NCBI GenBank assembly: GCA_963205455.1
Contig: CAUJJL010000086.1
Location: forward strand, 34,257 to 98,256
Length of the DNA: 64,000 nt
From: Verrucomicrobiota bacterium
GTDB lineage: Bacteria > Verrucomicrobiota > Verrucomicrobiia > Opitutales > Opitutaceae
Direction of reading: 5' to 3'
Notes under the pieces: generated by a model
The model's input: only the letters and a program-made list of their open reading frames with translations
Database searches by the model: none
Told to the model about the DNA's origin: nothing
Shown: one piece after another, positions 47,301 to 56,926 of the stretch
Layout: every line of letters starts with the position of its first letter
How positions within the stretch are numbered: position 1 is the first letter of the stretch
Program-made: the position numbers and the translations under genes

Positions 47301-50153
47301 CCGGGCTCCTACTCCGCTCGGGCCTCCACCAACGCTGCCAGCGACTCACACGTCCTCACCTTGCTCGGAGCACGCGAAAATAACCTGAAGAATCTTTCCG
47401 TCTCGCTGCCTCATCGCGAGTTGACGGTGGTCACGGGGGTCTCCGGCTCAGGCAAGTCGACGCTCGCGTTCGACATCGTCTTCGCCGAGGGACAGCGGCG
47501 TTTCATGGAAGCGATGTCTCCCTATGCAAGGCAGTTCGTTGAACAGTTGCCGCGTCCTGACATTGATCGCCTGACCGGCATTCCGCCGACCGTCGCGATC
47601 GAGCAGCGCGTCACCCGCGGATCACGCAAATCCACGGTGGCCACGATCACTGAAGTCGCCCAGTACCTGCGACTGCTTTATGCCCGGCTGGGCGTGCAGC
47701 ATCATCCCGACTCAGACAAACCCGTCGAACCGCTGTCCGTGGGACAACTGAAACGCCTTTTGACCCGGGTGATGGCCGCAGCCAAGGCGCGCCGCGCCAA
47801 ACATCTCTACCTTTGTGCTCCCCTCATTCGCGGTCGCAAGGGCCATCACCAGCCGATCGCCACCTGGATCGTCGAGCATGGATTCGAACTCATGCGGGTG
47901 GATGGGCGCATCGTTCGTGCGGCAGCATTTCAAAAACTCGATCGCTACAAGGAGCACGACATCGAGGTGGTTGTGGGCGATCTCAAGGACTCTCCATCCC
48001 GAACTTCCCGCCCCGCAACGCCGGTGCCGATGAAATCAAAGGGACGCACGCGCTCGGTTCAGCGCCAGCCCAAATCGATCGGCGAATGCCTGGAGGAAGC
48101 CCTTCAGCTCGGCAAGGGCTCGTGCTTTCTCGCGACACCCGCAGGAGAGATCCTGTCCTGGTTCTCCACGACAAGGACCGACATCGAGACCGGCGAGAGT
48201 TTTCCCGAGTTGGATCCGAAGCACTTTTCGCACAACTCTCCGCGTGGATGGTGTCCCACCTGTCGCGGACATGGACGCGTGTTCCCCTGGATGTTGGCCG
48301 CTGACGATGAGGCAAAGGAGGACGCCTCAGACGACCCTGCGGCCCGGCTCCGCCACTTTGGCATTGAGACCGAGGACGACGTTTCTTCCGAAGGCACTCC
48401 TTGTCCGGACTGTCATGGCGAGCGGCTGAACCGCGTGGCGCGAGCCGTGAAACTGCACCTGCGTCGTGGAAAGAAAACCCTCTCGCTGCCTGCCTTGCTG
48501 CGCTCAACTCCCGCCGAGCTGCTGGCATCTCTGCGTGAGCTCGATCTCGACGCACGCGGGAATCTGATCACCCAGGATATCGTTCCTCAGATCGAAGAGC
48601 GCCTGCGTTTTCTCGATCATGTCGGTCTGGGATACCTTTCGCTGGATCGTCCCACGGACACCCTTTCGGGAGGCGAGGCCCAGCGCATCCGCCTCGCAGC
48701 ACAACTGGGCACGAATCTGGCGGGTGTGCTGTACGTGCTCGACGAACCCAGCATCGGCCTGCATGCGCGTGACAATGAACGCCTCATCGAGACCCTGGTA
48801 AGTCTGAAGGAAAAAGGGAACTCCCTGCTCGTTGTCGAACATGATGACGAACTGATGGAGCGGGCCGACCGCATCATCGACCTCGGCCCCGCCGCAGGCG
48901 TGCACGGAGGCGAACTCCTCGCCAACGGTACACCTGCGGAAATCAAGCGCAGCAACCGGTCGCTCACAGGCCTGTTTCTCGCCCGCGGCATTGCCCATCC
49001 TTCGTGCGGCGCTTATCGAGAAGTCACCACGAGCAGGCGCCGCGAAGGCTGGCTGCAGTTGACGGGCGCCCGCTTTCGCAATCTGAAAGGTTTCGACCTC
49101 GCGATCCCTCCGGCCCGACTCGTGATGGTCGCCGGTCCCAGCGGCGCGGGCAAGTCGAGCCTGTTCCGCGACCTGCTCCACCCTGCCGTCAAGTTCGCCA
49201 TCGCGGCCGATCGCTCCCGACTTTCCGGCCGGGAGTTCACGAAGAAGACGCAGTTCGACGCGGGGCACGCTCTGCTCACGAGTGGAAATCCAGGCCCCGC
49301 ACTTCCACCCTTCGAGGAACTTTCCGGAGGCAATACCTTCCGCTCCGTCATTGAAGTGGATCAGTCCCCAATCGGTAAGACTCCACGATCAACTCCGGCG
49401 ACCTACCTGGGGATATTCGACCTCATCCGGCAATTCTTCGCCTCGTTGCCCGAATCGAAAATGCGCGGCTACGGTCCTGGTCGATTTTCCTTTAACACGT
49501 CTGGAGGACGCTGTCCCACCTGCGAAGGTGGCGGCCGCATCAAGATGGAGATGGCCTTCATGCCCGATACCTACCTGCCCTGCGACGACTGCCGGGGTCT
49601 GCGCTACAGCGCGGAAATGTCCGACATCACCTGGAAAGGAAAAAGCATCGGTGACGTGCTGCGCCTCACCTTCGATGAGGCCGCCGTGTTCTTCGATTTT
49701 CATTCGCAACTCTCGCAGGTCTGCAAACTGATGGTCGATTGTGGTCTCGGTTATCTTACCTTGGGACAGAGTTCGCCCACTCTATCAGGGGGCGAGGCGC
49801 AGCGGCTGAAGCTGGTGACGGAGCTATCGCATGGCCTCGCGAGCTACAAGCAGCGTAGCCGGGGCATTCAGCCGCGCAATCTCTACCTCCTCGAAGAGCC
49901 CACCATCGGTCTGCACCTGAGCGACTGCGAACGGCTCATCAGCGTTCTGCACGCATTGGTCGAGCAGGGCCACACCGTGGTCGTCATCGAACATCACCTC
50001 GATCTGCTTGCGGAAGCGGACTGGATCGTCGAGCTCGGCCCCAACGGCGGACCAACCGGCGGTGAACTGATCTACCAAGGGCCGCTGAAGGGCCTGTTGG
50101 GCTGCAAACGGAGTCCAACTGCCCCCTACCTGCGGAAAAAAATCCGCAACTGA
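44352..50153 (+). CDS. uvrA: Double-length UvrA (tandem excinuclease ATPase)
   Basis: About 1933 residues from GTG 44352, twice the usual 940. Four ATPase modules are visible with Walker A at about residues 50 (G-L-S-G-A-G-K-S), 663 (G-V-S-G-S-G-K-S), 1030 (G-V-S-G-S-G-K-S) and 1596 (G-P-S-G-A-G-K-S). Each has an L-S-G-G-E signature (about 512, 854, 1438, 1811) and D-E-P or, in the last, E-E-P Walker B. Each half also has C-x-x-C zinc pairs. UvrA finds bulky DNA damage and loads UvrB. The two halves are not identical, so the duplication is old. In-frame sequence upstream of 44352 belongs to the DeoR gene in another frame and is rejected. Confidence 0.95.
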   Translation: MDSVSPAIRSASTRSVSSRPECIRLRGVRQNNLKGFDLDLPLGKYIVVTGLSGAGKSSLVFDTLHAEGQRRYVETFSAYTRQFLDLLDKPKVDAIENVRPSIAIEQSNTVKTSRSTVGTITELTDYFKVWFSHVAECFDPVSGEKVEDDTPQSIWEKAMGAQRNRPLIVGFAVRKPSNLTWEEILTNLKGQAYVRVLVGDSKSSSPPDCSIHRIEDLLRNQAPLKKQEMIIVAQDRLVVAGDNKVRFLEAVETAMHFGQGQVRLFDGESLAEVGHYSRGLHSPSSGRTFRAASPALFSFNSPLGACPQCRGFGRIIEIDYRLAIPNGNLSIDEGAIKCWEGEVYGASKEDLVRVARKKKIPTHVPFSQLSDEQRRFVIDGEDGYGENGKEWPKAWYGVRGFFRWLEKNTYKMHVRVFLSRYRAYNPCPACGGTRLQPESLCWRWRGLTLPELYALPVKDLHARLQAARPAADANSGARSAAIAYESILTRLSYLNQVGLGYLTLDRPSKTLSGGEVQRVNLTSCLGTSLVDTLFVLDEPSVGLHPRDIDRLISIVRNLTDVGNTVVVVEHDESMIRAADHVIEIGPEPGRRGGNVVFQGSLDALLQSQATLTGAYLSGRLQVPPPTQRRAVSTRHPHLCLKRVTKHNLNAVDVAIPLQRLVCLSGVSGSGKSTLLDHAIYQGLRNRSHQLTEDPAQIGEIACDLDFSEVVLIDQSPLSRTPRSNPALYTEAWELIRERFAQVPAARERGFSSSSFSFNSGDGRCDHCQGLGYERVEMQFLSDVFVPCPICEGKRFKPEVLAIVWNGKSVADLLASTVADALLIFKDEPEIKRRLSALASVGLDYLALGQPLNTLSGGEAQRLKLVRYLGVFASDAPSHALLLLDEPTTGLHRHDVVRLLSVLQTLVDRGHSVVVIEHNLDVLKSADWIIEVGPDAGALGGCIVFAGTPEDAARAKTATAPFLEEALEGHEGLRSQTRLLAAESPGSYSARASTNAASDSHVLTLLGARENNLKNLSVSLPHRELTVVTGVSGSGKSTLAFDIVFAEGQRRFMEAMSPYARQFVEQLPRPDIDRLTGIPPTVAIEQRVTRGSRKSTVATITEVAQYLRLLYARLGVQHHPDSDKPVEPLSVGQLKRLLTRVMAAAKARRAKHLYLCAPLIRGRKGHHQPIATWIVEHGFELMRVDGRIVRAAAFQKLDRYKEHDIEVVVGDLKDSPSRTSRPATPVPMKSKGRTRSVQRQPKSIGECLEEALQLGKGSCFLATPAGEILSWFSTTRTDIETGESFPELDPKHFSHNSPRGWCPTCRGHGRVFPWMLAADDEAKEDASDDPAARLRHFGIETEDDVSSEGTPCPDCHGERLNRVARAVKLHLRRGKKTLSLPALLRSTPAELLASLRELDLDARGNLITQDIVPQIEERLRFLDHVGLGYLSLDRPTDTLSGGEAQRIRLAAQLGTNLAGVLYVLDEPSIGLHARDNERLIETLVSLKEKGNSLLVVEHDDELMERADRIIDLGPAAGVHGGELLANGTPAEIKRSNRSLTGLFLARGIAHPSCGAYREVTTSRRREGWLQLTGARFRNLKGFDLAIPPARLVMVAGPSGAGKSSLFRDLLHPAVKFAIAADRSRLSGREFTKKTQFDAGHALLTSGNPGPALPPFEELSGGNTFRSVIEVDQSPIGKTPRSTPATYLGIFDLIRQFFASLPESKMRGYGPGRFSFNTSGGRCPTCEGGGRIKMEMAFMPDTYLPCDDCRGLRYSAEMSDITWKGKSIGDVLRLTFDEAAVFFDFHSQLSQVCKLMVDCGLGYLTLGQSSPTLSGGEAQRLKLVTELSHGLASYKQRSRGIQPRNLYLLEEPTIGLHLSDCERLISVLHALVEQGHTVVVIEHHLDLLAEADWIVELGPNGGPTGGELIYQGPLKGLLGCKRSPTAPYLRKKIRN

Positions 50154-50236
50154 CTCGCCCCGTAGCAGCCAAACGGAAAGTCTCGGAACTGCGTGCTTCC
50201 TTTCTCCGTCGGTTATTCCCTTTACTCTCATTCTCC

Positions 50237-53092
50237 ATGGTACCACCCCGTTCGTTTCTTATTGGTCTGAGGCTGTCCTTCCTCCCGGTGTTGCTTCTCG
50301 GCGCAGCCTCCGGGTTTGCTGCAACCGCTTCGGACGCTGACGACCTGTTTCGTGGATTCGTCGATCCGCCGGCAAACGCCAGGCCCTTCATGCGCTGGTG
50401 GTGGAACGGCAACCGCGTCACTGCGGGGGAAATCACGCGCCAACTTGACGTCCTCCATGCCGCCGGTGTGGGCGGCGTCGAGATCAATCCGATCGGTCTT
50501 CCGGGAGGAGCCGATCCCGCCGACACACGAGCGCTTACCTGGTTGAGCCGAGAGTGGAATGAACTCGTGGCCTTGGCGTCGCGAGAGGCGAAGGAGCGAG
50601 GCATGCTCACCGACCTGATCGTTGGCTCCGGCTGGCCCTTCGGCGGAGAGTTTCTCAAGGAAGACGAGAAGATCGAACGGGTGATCATCAATCGCCTGCG
50701 CTGCTCTGGAGGCACGGACTTCGACGAGGACGAGGCCAGCCTCGTGCAAAAGGCGCTGGCAGCCCAAGCTCGTCCGGAGAAAGGATCCTCAATCAATCGA
50801 CTGTTCTTCGCCTCGCTGGTTCCTGTTCAAATCTCCGGTCTTGCGAACGTCATCGATCTGTCGGACCGCTTGCATGCGGGCAAAGGCCTCCAGGTGCGGA
50901 TTCCCGAGGGTGAATACGAACTGGTCTATGGGATCCTCCAGCACGGCTACCGACACGTGATGTTCGGTACTCCCGGGGCCGCGGGACCGGTGATGAACCA
51001 CTACGATGCGAAAGTCACGCGGGAGTACCTGGAGCGCCTGGACAAGATCGCGGCGGATAGCGGTCACCCCCTGCACGACATGTTTCGCTCGCTTTTCTGT
51101 GACAGCATCGAATTGGCAGGCGCGAACTGGACACCAGGCTTCGCGGAAATGTTTCAAAAGAAATACGGCTATCGGATCGAGCCGTATTATCCGTTTGTCT
51201 TTTATGATCCGCAAACGGGCTATGCCGGAGCGGATCCGGCGGGGCAATTCAGCGATGAAATCCACCGTGTCCGCTACGATTACAATAGCCTGCTCGTGGA
51301 GGTATTCCTCAATAATTTCGTGCACACTTTCGCGGAGTTCTGTCACGAAAAAGGCGTCGAGAGCCGGTACCAGTCCTACGGCACGCCGTTCCTGATGGGC
51401 ATGCTCAAGGGAGCCATGATTCCCGATATTCCCGAGAGCAACGGCTGGATGAGGCCGGAATTCATTGGCGTCGAAAAGTGGGGATGGAGCCAGCCGCACG
51501 GCTATCTCGTTTGGAACCTCTACACTGCTTCGGGTGCCCACCTGGCCGGGAAGAAGGAGGTCAGTTGCGAGGCAATGACCAACACGATGGCGGTCTTCAA
51601 GACTTCGCTTGAGGACATCAAGCGTCAGGACGACATGAACTTCATCACGGGCATGAATCACGCGGTGCTTCATGGTTACAACTACTCGCCAGTTGATGCG
51701 CCATTTCCCGGGTGGGTGCGCTTCGGGACCTACTTCAGCGAGCGCAACCCTTGGTGGCCCTGGTTCTCCAAGTGGACAACCTACAATGCGCGCCTGTCGC
51801 ACGTGTTTCAACAGTCGCAGCCGGTGAAGGACATCGCCGTGCTTGCGCCTGAAGGCGACCTCTGGAGCGAGCGCGGGCTCGTTCGCATGCCCTTCCATGT
51901 CACCCCGTGGTATTGCAACCGGCTCTGGGAATCGCTGAGCCAGGCGGGCAGTTCCTGCGACTATGTCAACGAGGAGATCATTCGCGGGGCAACGAAGCGG
52001 AGCGGCCGACTGGAATTCGGCCCCATGTCGTATCAGGCGATCGTGCTCTGCCAGGTACACTCGCTGGCCCCTGAGACCGCACAGGCCCTGCATGATTTCG
52101 TTGCCGCCGGTGGTCGGTTGGCGCTTGTGGATGGAGTTCCGTTCCGCTCGCTGTCCCGTGACGACGGGGCGCGCGGCGACAAAACCGTGCGGGAAACATT
52201 TAATGCGCTGCGCAAGGACTACCCGGATCGGTGCTTTGCAGTCGATGCGCCAGCTAAGGAGGACGTGCTCCTTTCCTGGACGGACGACCTCCTCCGCAAG
52301 CTCGCGATTGACCGCGACGTGGAACTCTATTCGGCCAGCCCGGATGTTTTTCAGATCCGCGCAAGGCACGATACCGCGGACCTGTTTTTCTTTGTCAATT
52401 CGCGCCGGACGCAGCCGGCCAAGATCAAGGCGCGTTTCCCGACCGGCACGAAATCAGCCTGGATCTGGTCTCCGGAGACGGGGACGCGTGAACGGGTGGC
52501 CCTGACGAAGGGAGCAAGTGCCAATGAACTCGAGTTCGAACTGCAGGGGCTCGAATCCCGACTGCTGGTATTTGCGCCGGATTCAACCAACGGAAACCCG
52601 GTTTCGCTGCAGATCGCATCGACTCGGCCAGTCAACTCTCACGAGTATACTCGTTCCGCAATCGCGGGCCCGTGGCAGGTCTCTTTCCATCATGTGGATG
52701 GCAGGATTTTCACGCGCAGTTTTGATCGCCTGCGCGAGTTCGGTACCACTGAAGACGAGGAACTGCGCACCTTTGCCGGCGTGGTCACCTACGAGACCAG
52801 CTTCAACGCTGGTCCGAGTCAAAAATGGCTGCAACTGCCGGAGCTCCATGGGGGCGTAACCGAAGTCTACGTGAACGACCGCCTTGTCGGCACCAACTGG
52901 TATGGTCCTGCGCGGTACGCAATCGATGGAGTGGTGAGGAATGGCCAGAACCGGCTGAAACTCGTGCATGCGACCGTTCTGGCGAATTACTGCCACAGCC
53001 TGAAAGACAACCAGACTGCTCAAATCTGGACCAAGGACTTCAAGAACATTCCTCTAGGGATCGACGGCGACGTCGTCCTTGTCGGCAAATAG
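50237..53092 (+). CDS. Secreted GH106-like glycoside hydrolase
   Basis: 951 residues with a signal peptide (about 1-29). The N-terminal catalytic domain has the GH106-type pattern R-W-W-W-N-G-N-R-V-T (near residue 54) and L-D-V-L-H-A-A-G-V-G-G-V-E-I, then a TIM-barrel-like core and an 'alpha-L-rhamnosidase' type S-C-E-A-M-T segment near 448. The C-terminus (about 850-950) is a jelly-roll sugar-binding domain ending in L-V-G-K. GH106 enzymes remove L-rhamnose from pectins. It is followed after 67 nt by a second related gene. Activity is inferred from family. Confidence 0.8.
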   Translation: MVPPRSFLIGLRLSFLPVLLLGAASGFAATASDADDLFRGFVDPPANARPFMRWWWNGNRVTAGEITRQLDVLHAAGVGGVEINPIGLPGGADPADTRALTWLSREWNELVALASREAKERGMLTDLIVGSGWPFGGEFLKEDEKIERVIINRLRCSGGTDFDEDEASLVQKALAAQARPEKGSSINRLFFASLVPVQISGLANVIDLSDRLHAGKGLQVRIPEGEYELVYGILQHGYRHVMFGTPGAAGPVMNHYDAKVTREYLERLDKIAADSGHPLHDMFRSLFCDSIELAGANWTPGFAEMFQKKYGYRIEPYYPFVFYDPQTGYAGADPAGQFSDEIHRVRYDYNSLLVEVFLNNFVHTFAEFCHEKGVESRYQSYGTPFLMGMLKGAMIPDIPESNGWMRPEFIGVEKWGWSQPHGYLVWNLYTASGAHLAGKKEVSCEAMTNTMAVFKTSLEDIKRQDDMNFITGMNHAVLHGYNYSPVDAPFPGWVRFGTYFSERNPWWPWFSKWTTYNARLSHVFQQSQPVKDIAVLAPEGDLWSERGLVRMPFHVTPWYCNRLWESLSQAGSSCDYVNEEIIRGATKRSGRLEFGPMSYQAIVLCQVHSLAPETAQALHDFVAAGGRLALVDGVPFRSLSRDDGARGDKTVRETFNALRKDYPDRCFAVDAPAKEDVLLSWTDDLLRKLAIDRDVELYSASPDVFQIRARHDTADLFFFVNSRRTQPAKIKARFPTGTKSAWIWSPETGTRERVALTKGASANELEFELQGLESRLLVFAPDSTNGNPVSLQIASTRPVNSHEYTRSAIAGPWQVSFHHVDGRIFTRSFDRLREFGTTEDEELRTFAGVVTYETSFNAGPSQKWLQLPELHGGVTEVYVNDRLVGTNWYGPARYAIDGVVRNGQNRLKLVHATVLANYCHSLKDNQTAQIWTKDFKNIPLGIDGDVVLVGK

Positions 53093-53118
53093 GAATTCTT
53101 GGCGGCGTCGGCACCCTC

Positions 53119-53144
53119 GAGGCTTGGAAAACAATTCAAGCCTC
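53119..53144. promoter_or_regulatory. 8-bp inverted repeat between the two hydrolase genes
   Basis: GAGGCTTG (53119-53126) and CAAGCCTC (53137-53144) are exact complements around a 10-nt AT-rich loop. The repeat sits 15 nt before the start of the second hydrolase gene, so it could be an operator, a site for RNA processing or an attenuating hairpin. No T run follows. Confidence 0.4.
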
Positions 53145-53159
53145 AGATAGACTGCTGAG

Positions 53160-56100
53160 ATGAAGCGGTCTCTTTGCCTGTTACTGTTGCTCTTCCTTCC
53201 GGTCTCAGTCATTCTAGCACTGTCGGCTGCTGCGCTGGACTCGAGCGAGGTCCGTGAATTGTTCAGAAACCCGCCTCGGGAATACAGCACCGGACCGCTT
53301 TGGGTTTGGAACGATCTGCTCACCGACGGGCAGATCCGATCCACCCTGACCGATCTCGCGAGACAACAGGTAAAGCAGGTCTGGGTACACCCCCGACCAG
53401 GCCTGATGACGCCGTACCTGTCGTCCGAATGGTTTCATCTCTGGGATGTGGCACTCAACGAGGCCCGCAGGCTCGACATGAATGTCTGGATTTACGATGA
53501 AAATTCCTATCCCAGTGGTTTTGCCGGAGGCTGGGTTCCCGAACTGCTGCCGGAATCGCGCGGACGCGGTTTGAAGCTCACTGCAACCCAAGCTGCACCC
53601 GCGTGGAGCAGCAATACCCTCGCCGTGCTGCGGGTTCACGATGGAAGGTCGGAAGATGTTTCCTCCCAGGTCAAAGCGGGTGAACGTTTGCCTGAAGGCA
53701 ACTACAGAGTCGCCACACTGCTCCGCGCGCCCGATCGCGCGTGGACTGCCGACCACCCCTACGTCGATCTCCTCTATCCGGGCGCAGCCGCAAAGTTCCT
53801 GGAGGTAACCCACGAGGCCTACCGCAAGCATCTGGGCGCGGAATTTGGCAAACGCATCCCGGGATCCTTCACCGACGAACCGGAAATCCGTTCGACCGAT
53901 GGCATGCCGTGGACCGAGGATCTGCCGCTACAATTTGAGAAGCGCTGGGGTTACGATCTGATCGAAAGATTGCCCGCGCTGACGGACGAAATCGGTGACT
54001 GGCGGCAGGTCCGGCACAACTACTATTCGACCTTGAACGACCTTTTCATCGAGCGCTGGGCGCAACCGTACTTTCGCTACTGCTCGGAAAACCACCTGGA
54101 GTCCACGGGACACTACTGGGAGCACGAATGGCCGGTCTGCAGTGGTGTGCCGGACAATATGGCCATGGCAGCGTGGCAGCATCGACCGGGAATCGATATT
54201 CTCATGAACCAGTACTCCGAGAATACCCACGCCCAGTTTGGAAACGTGCGGTCGTGTCGCGAGATTGCGAGCCTCGGAAATCAACTGGGACGCCGAACCC
54301 TGGTCGAGGTATACGGCGCGGGGGGATGGGATCTGCGTTTCGAGGATATGAAACGCATCGGCGACTGGCTGCAGGTGCTGGGCGTAAACACCCTGAATCA
54401 GCACCTCAGCTACGTCACCCTTCGCGGAGCGCGCAAACGCGACCACCCGCAAAGTTTTTCGTACCATGAGCCGTGGTGGGATGCCTATCACGTCTCCGCC
54501 GGATACCTCGCGCGCCTCAGTGCCGCGTTGAGCCAGGGCGAGCAGATCAATCGCATCCTCGTGCTTGAACCGACCACAACCGCGTGGATGTACCAGGGCA
54601 ATCGAGCAAAACTGAGGGAACTTGGCGGCGCGTTTTCGAAACTGCTCATGGCACTCGAATCCGATCAGATCGAATACGACCTGGGATCCGAAGATGTCAT
54701 CAAGCGTCACGGCGGTGTACAGGACGGCAGATTCCGAGTCGGACGTCGCGGCTACAAGATCGTGGTCATTCCGCCGCACACGGAGAATCTGGACGCGCGT
54801 GTAGCCGATTTGTGCACCCAGTTCCTCAACAGCGGAGGCAGGATCCTCTGCCTCGATAAACCGCCTTCGCGCATCAATGGAAAGTCTTCCGGTCAGCTGA
54901 GCCAAATCGCCTCCCAGCGCGGATGGACTACCGCTCCTCCGCAAAATGCGTCGGCGCTCCTTCAAGAGGGAACCCGCACTCAAGAGTTTCAAATCACCCG
55001 CACTGCCGGGGATCGCGGAATTCTCTTTCACATGCGCCGTCAATTCGCTGACGGCGAATTGCTCTTCCTCGTCAATTCAAGCAGCGCGTTTGATACCTCG
55101 GGTTCAATTTCAACCCGGCGACGGGGCATTGAGAAGTGGGACCCCTATTCCGGTTCAGTGACGCCGCATTTTTTTGAAGCCTCTAACGGGGGTTCCACCG
55201 CTCGTTTCGCCCTGCCACCGGGTGGAAGCCTGCTCCTGTTTCTCTCCGATGCTCCTCTGTCCCCTGGCCCAAGGCCAGGCGGGAAAATCGCACCCCTCCC
55301 GCCCGCGGGCAGACTTTTGGTCGAGCGGCTCGAACCCAATGTGCTGACGCTCGATTATGTCGACGTAACAGCGGGAGGCGAAACGCGTTCAGACCTCTAT
55401 TTCTATCAGGCCAGCCAGTTTGCCTTCCAAAAAAATGGACTCGAACGAAACCCCTGGGACAGCGCGGTGCAGTTCAAGGACAACCTTGTCAAGATGACCT
55501 TCCCGGCGGACAGCGGCTTCACCGTGAGCTATAAGTTCACCCTCACCGAGGCAATTCCCGATGCGCTGGCGATCGTGATTGAAAGGCCGGATCTCTACAC
55601 GATGACATGCAATGGAAGGCCATTGCCCCCACCCGTCGCCCTGCCAGCGACGCTCTGGAAATCCGATCGAACTCATCCGATCTCATCCGGCAACATCAAG
55701 GCCAGTCCGGAGTTCAAGGAGTGGTGGCTGGACAAGGCCTTCGCCAAGATTTCCCTCGCGGGGCTTGCTCGTGTGGGTGAGAACATCGTCACGCTTAGAG
55801 CTTCTCCCTTCACGCTGAGCCACGAAATTGAGCCTGCGTATCTCCTCGGCAATTTCACGCTGATGAAGTCGGACCATGGTTTTCTCGTGGCGCCGGATGA
55901 ACCGCTACAGATCAAAATCTCTCCGAGCACAGGAGCCTATGTCCATGCCTCAAGTCCCGATGGCACGATGTGGCTCAGCAACGGAATCCGCGGCAATCCA
56001 CGGGACGATGATCGCGCACCCTTTCTTGTTCTCGACCTCGGGAGCAAGCGCGACGTAACCCTGCTTCGCGTTTGGAACTATCTTGAACCGGACGTGCGGA

Positions 56101-56897
56101 CCCGGTCCTCGCGTGGCGCAAAGGCCATTCGGCTGACAGCTTCGGTCGATTTCACAAACCCGCAGTTCGATCAGCCTCTCGGGCAATTTGAACTTCATCC
56201 GGGAGAACAGCACGATGGCCCATCGGATGAGCTTCCCATCGACGCACGCGGCATTCGCCTCATTCGGATGGAGATCCTGAGCAATCAGAATGGTGTGGCG
56301 TTTCCTGCGATCGGCGAACCTGCTGACGATGGTTTCGTGGGGCTTGCTGAAATCGAAGCGATTGGTCCCGATGGCCGCAGGATTGACGGCATCGGAATCC
56401 GACAGGTTTCGAGCGAAAGGACATCGAAGGACCGGAGGGCGCGACACCTTGTCGACGGCAGCGGGCTGCCCGCAAGAGTTTCGCGCGGATGGGACGCTCA
56501 AGGCCATCCCTTCTATTCGGCCGGCGTGGCCTACCGCCAAACCTTCTCCATAACACAGCGCGCGGGCAGGTACTTTGTCGCGCTGGGCAAATGGCTCGGC
56601 AGTGTTGCCCGAGTATCTGTGAACGGAACACTTGCGGGTTACATCGACGCCGCGCCGTTCGAGTGCGACGTGACACAGCACTTGAGAAACGGCGACAACC
56701 AGGTGGAAGTCGTCGTGATCGGCACACTCAGGAATACGCTCGGACCCCACCACGGGGAACAGCCATTGGGTTCCGCCTGGCCGACGATGTTTCAAAAGGC
56801 GCCGAACCCGGGCCCGCCGCCGGGCGCCGAGTATTCAACAGTGGGTTACGGCCTGTTCGAGCCTTTCAGGTTGGAGCAACGGTTTCCCCAGGGCTGA
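53160..56897 (+). CDS. Large secreted glycoside hydrolase, GH106-related
   Basis: 1245 residues with a signal peptide (about 1-25). The start of the mature chain has P-L-W-V-W-N-D-L-L and V-H-P-R-P-G-L-M-T-P-Y-L (about residues 46-85), followed by Y-D-E-N-S-Y-P-S-G-F-A-G-G near 115, a pattern shared with GH106-like proteins of PVC bacteria and Bacteroidota. Discoidin-like and jelly-roll segments occupy the last 400 residues, including a Y-R-Q-T-F-S-I start near 1121. It is longer than its upstream neighbour and only distantly alike. The pair probably acts on a rhamnose-containing polysaccharide; substrate not shown. Confidence 0.75.
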   Translation: MKRSLCLLLLLFLPVSVILALSAAALDSSEVRELFRNPPREYSTGPLWVWNDLLTDGQIRSTLTDLARQQVKQVWVHPRPGLMTPYLSSEWFHLWDVALNEARRLDMNVWIYDENSYPSGFAGGWVPELLPESRGRGLKLTATQAAPAWSSNTLAVLRVHDGRSEDVSSQVKAGERLPEGNYRVATLLRAPDRAWTADHPYVDLLYPGAAAKFLEVTHEAYRKHLGAEFGKRIPGSFTDEPEIRSTDGMPWTEDLPLQFEKRWGYDLIERLPALTDEIGDWRQVRHNYYSTLNDLFIERWAQPYFRYCSENHLESTGHYWEHEWPVCSGVPDNMAMAAWQHRPGIDILMNQYSENTHAQFGNVRSCREIASLGNQLGRRTLVEVYGAGGWDLRFEDMKRIGDWLQVLGVNTLNQHLSYVTLRGARKRDHPQSFSYHEPWWDAYHVSAGYLARLSAALSQGEQINRILVLEPTTTAWMYQGNRAKLRELGGAFSKLLMALESDQIEYDLGSEDVIKRHGGVQDGRFRVGRRGYKIVVIPPHTENLDARVADLCTQFLNSGGRILCLDKPPSRINGKSSGQLSQIASQRGWTTAPPQNASALLQEGTRTQEFQITRTAGDRGILFHMRRQFADGELLFLVNSSSAFDTSGSISTRRRGIEKWDPYSGSVTPHFFEASNGGSTARFALPPGGSLLLFLSDAPLSPGPRPGGKIAPLPPAGRLLVERLEPNVLTLDYVDVTAGGETRSDLYFYQASQFAFQKNGLERNPWDSAVQFKDNLVKMTFPADSGFTVSYKFTLTEAIPDALAIVIERPDLYTMTCNGRPLPPPVALPATLWKSDRTHPISSGNIKASPEFKEWWLDKAFAKISLAGLARVGENIVTLRASPFTLSHEIEPAYLLGNFTLMKSDHGFLVAPDEPLQIKISPSTGAYVHASSPDGTMWLSNGIRGNPRDDDRAPFLVLDLGSKRDVTLLRVWNYLEPDVRTRSSRGAKAIRLTASVDFTNPQFDQPLGQFELHPGEQHDGPSDELPIDARGIRLIRMEILSNQNGVAFPAIGEPADDGFVGLAEIEAIGPDGRRIDGIGIRQVSSERTSKDRRARHLVDGSGLPARVSRGWDAQGHPFYSAGVAYRQTFSITQRAGRYFVALGKWLGSVARVSVNGTLAGYIDAAPFECDVTQHLRNGDNQVEVVVIGTLRNTLGPHHGEQPLGSAWPTMFQKAPNPGPPPGAEYSTVGYGLFEPFRLEQRFPQG

Positions 56898-56926
56898 CAA
56901 GGAAGTCGGCCCCCTTTCGCTACGGC

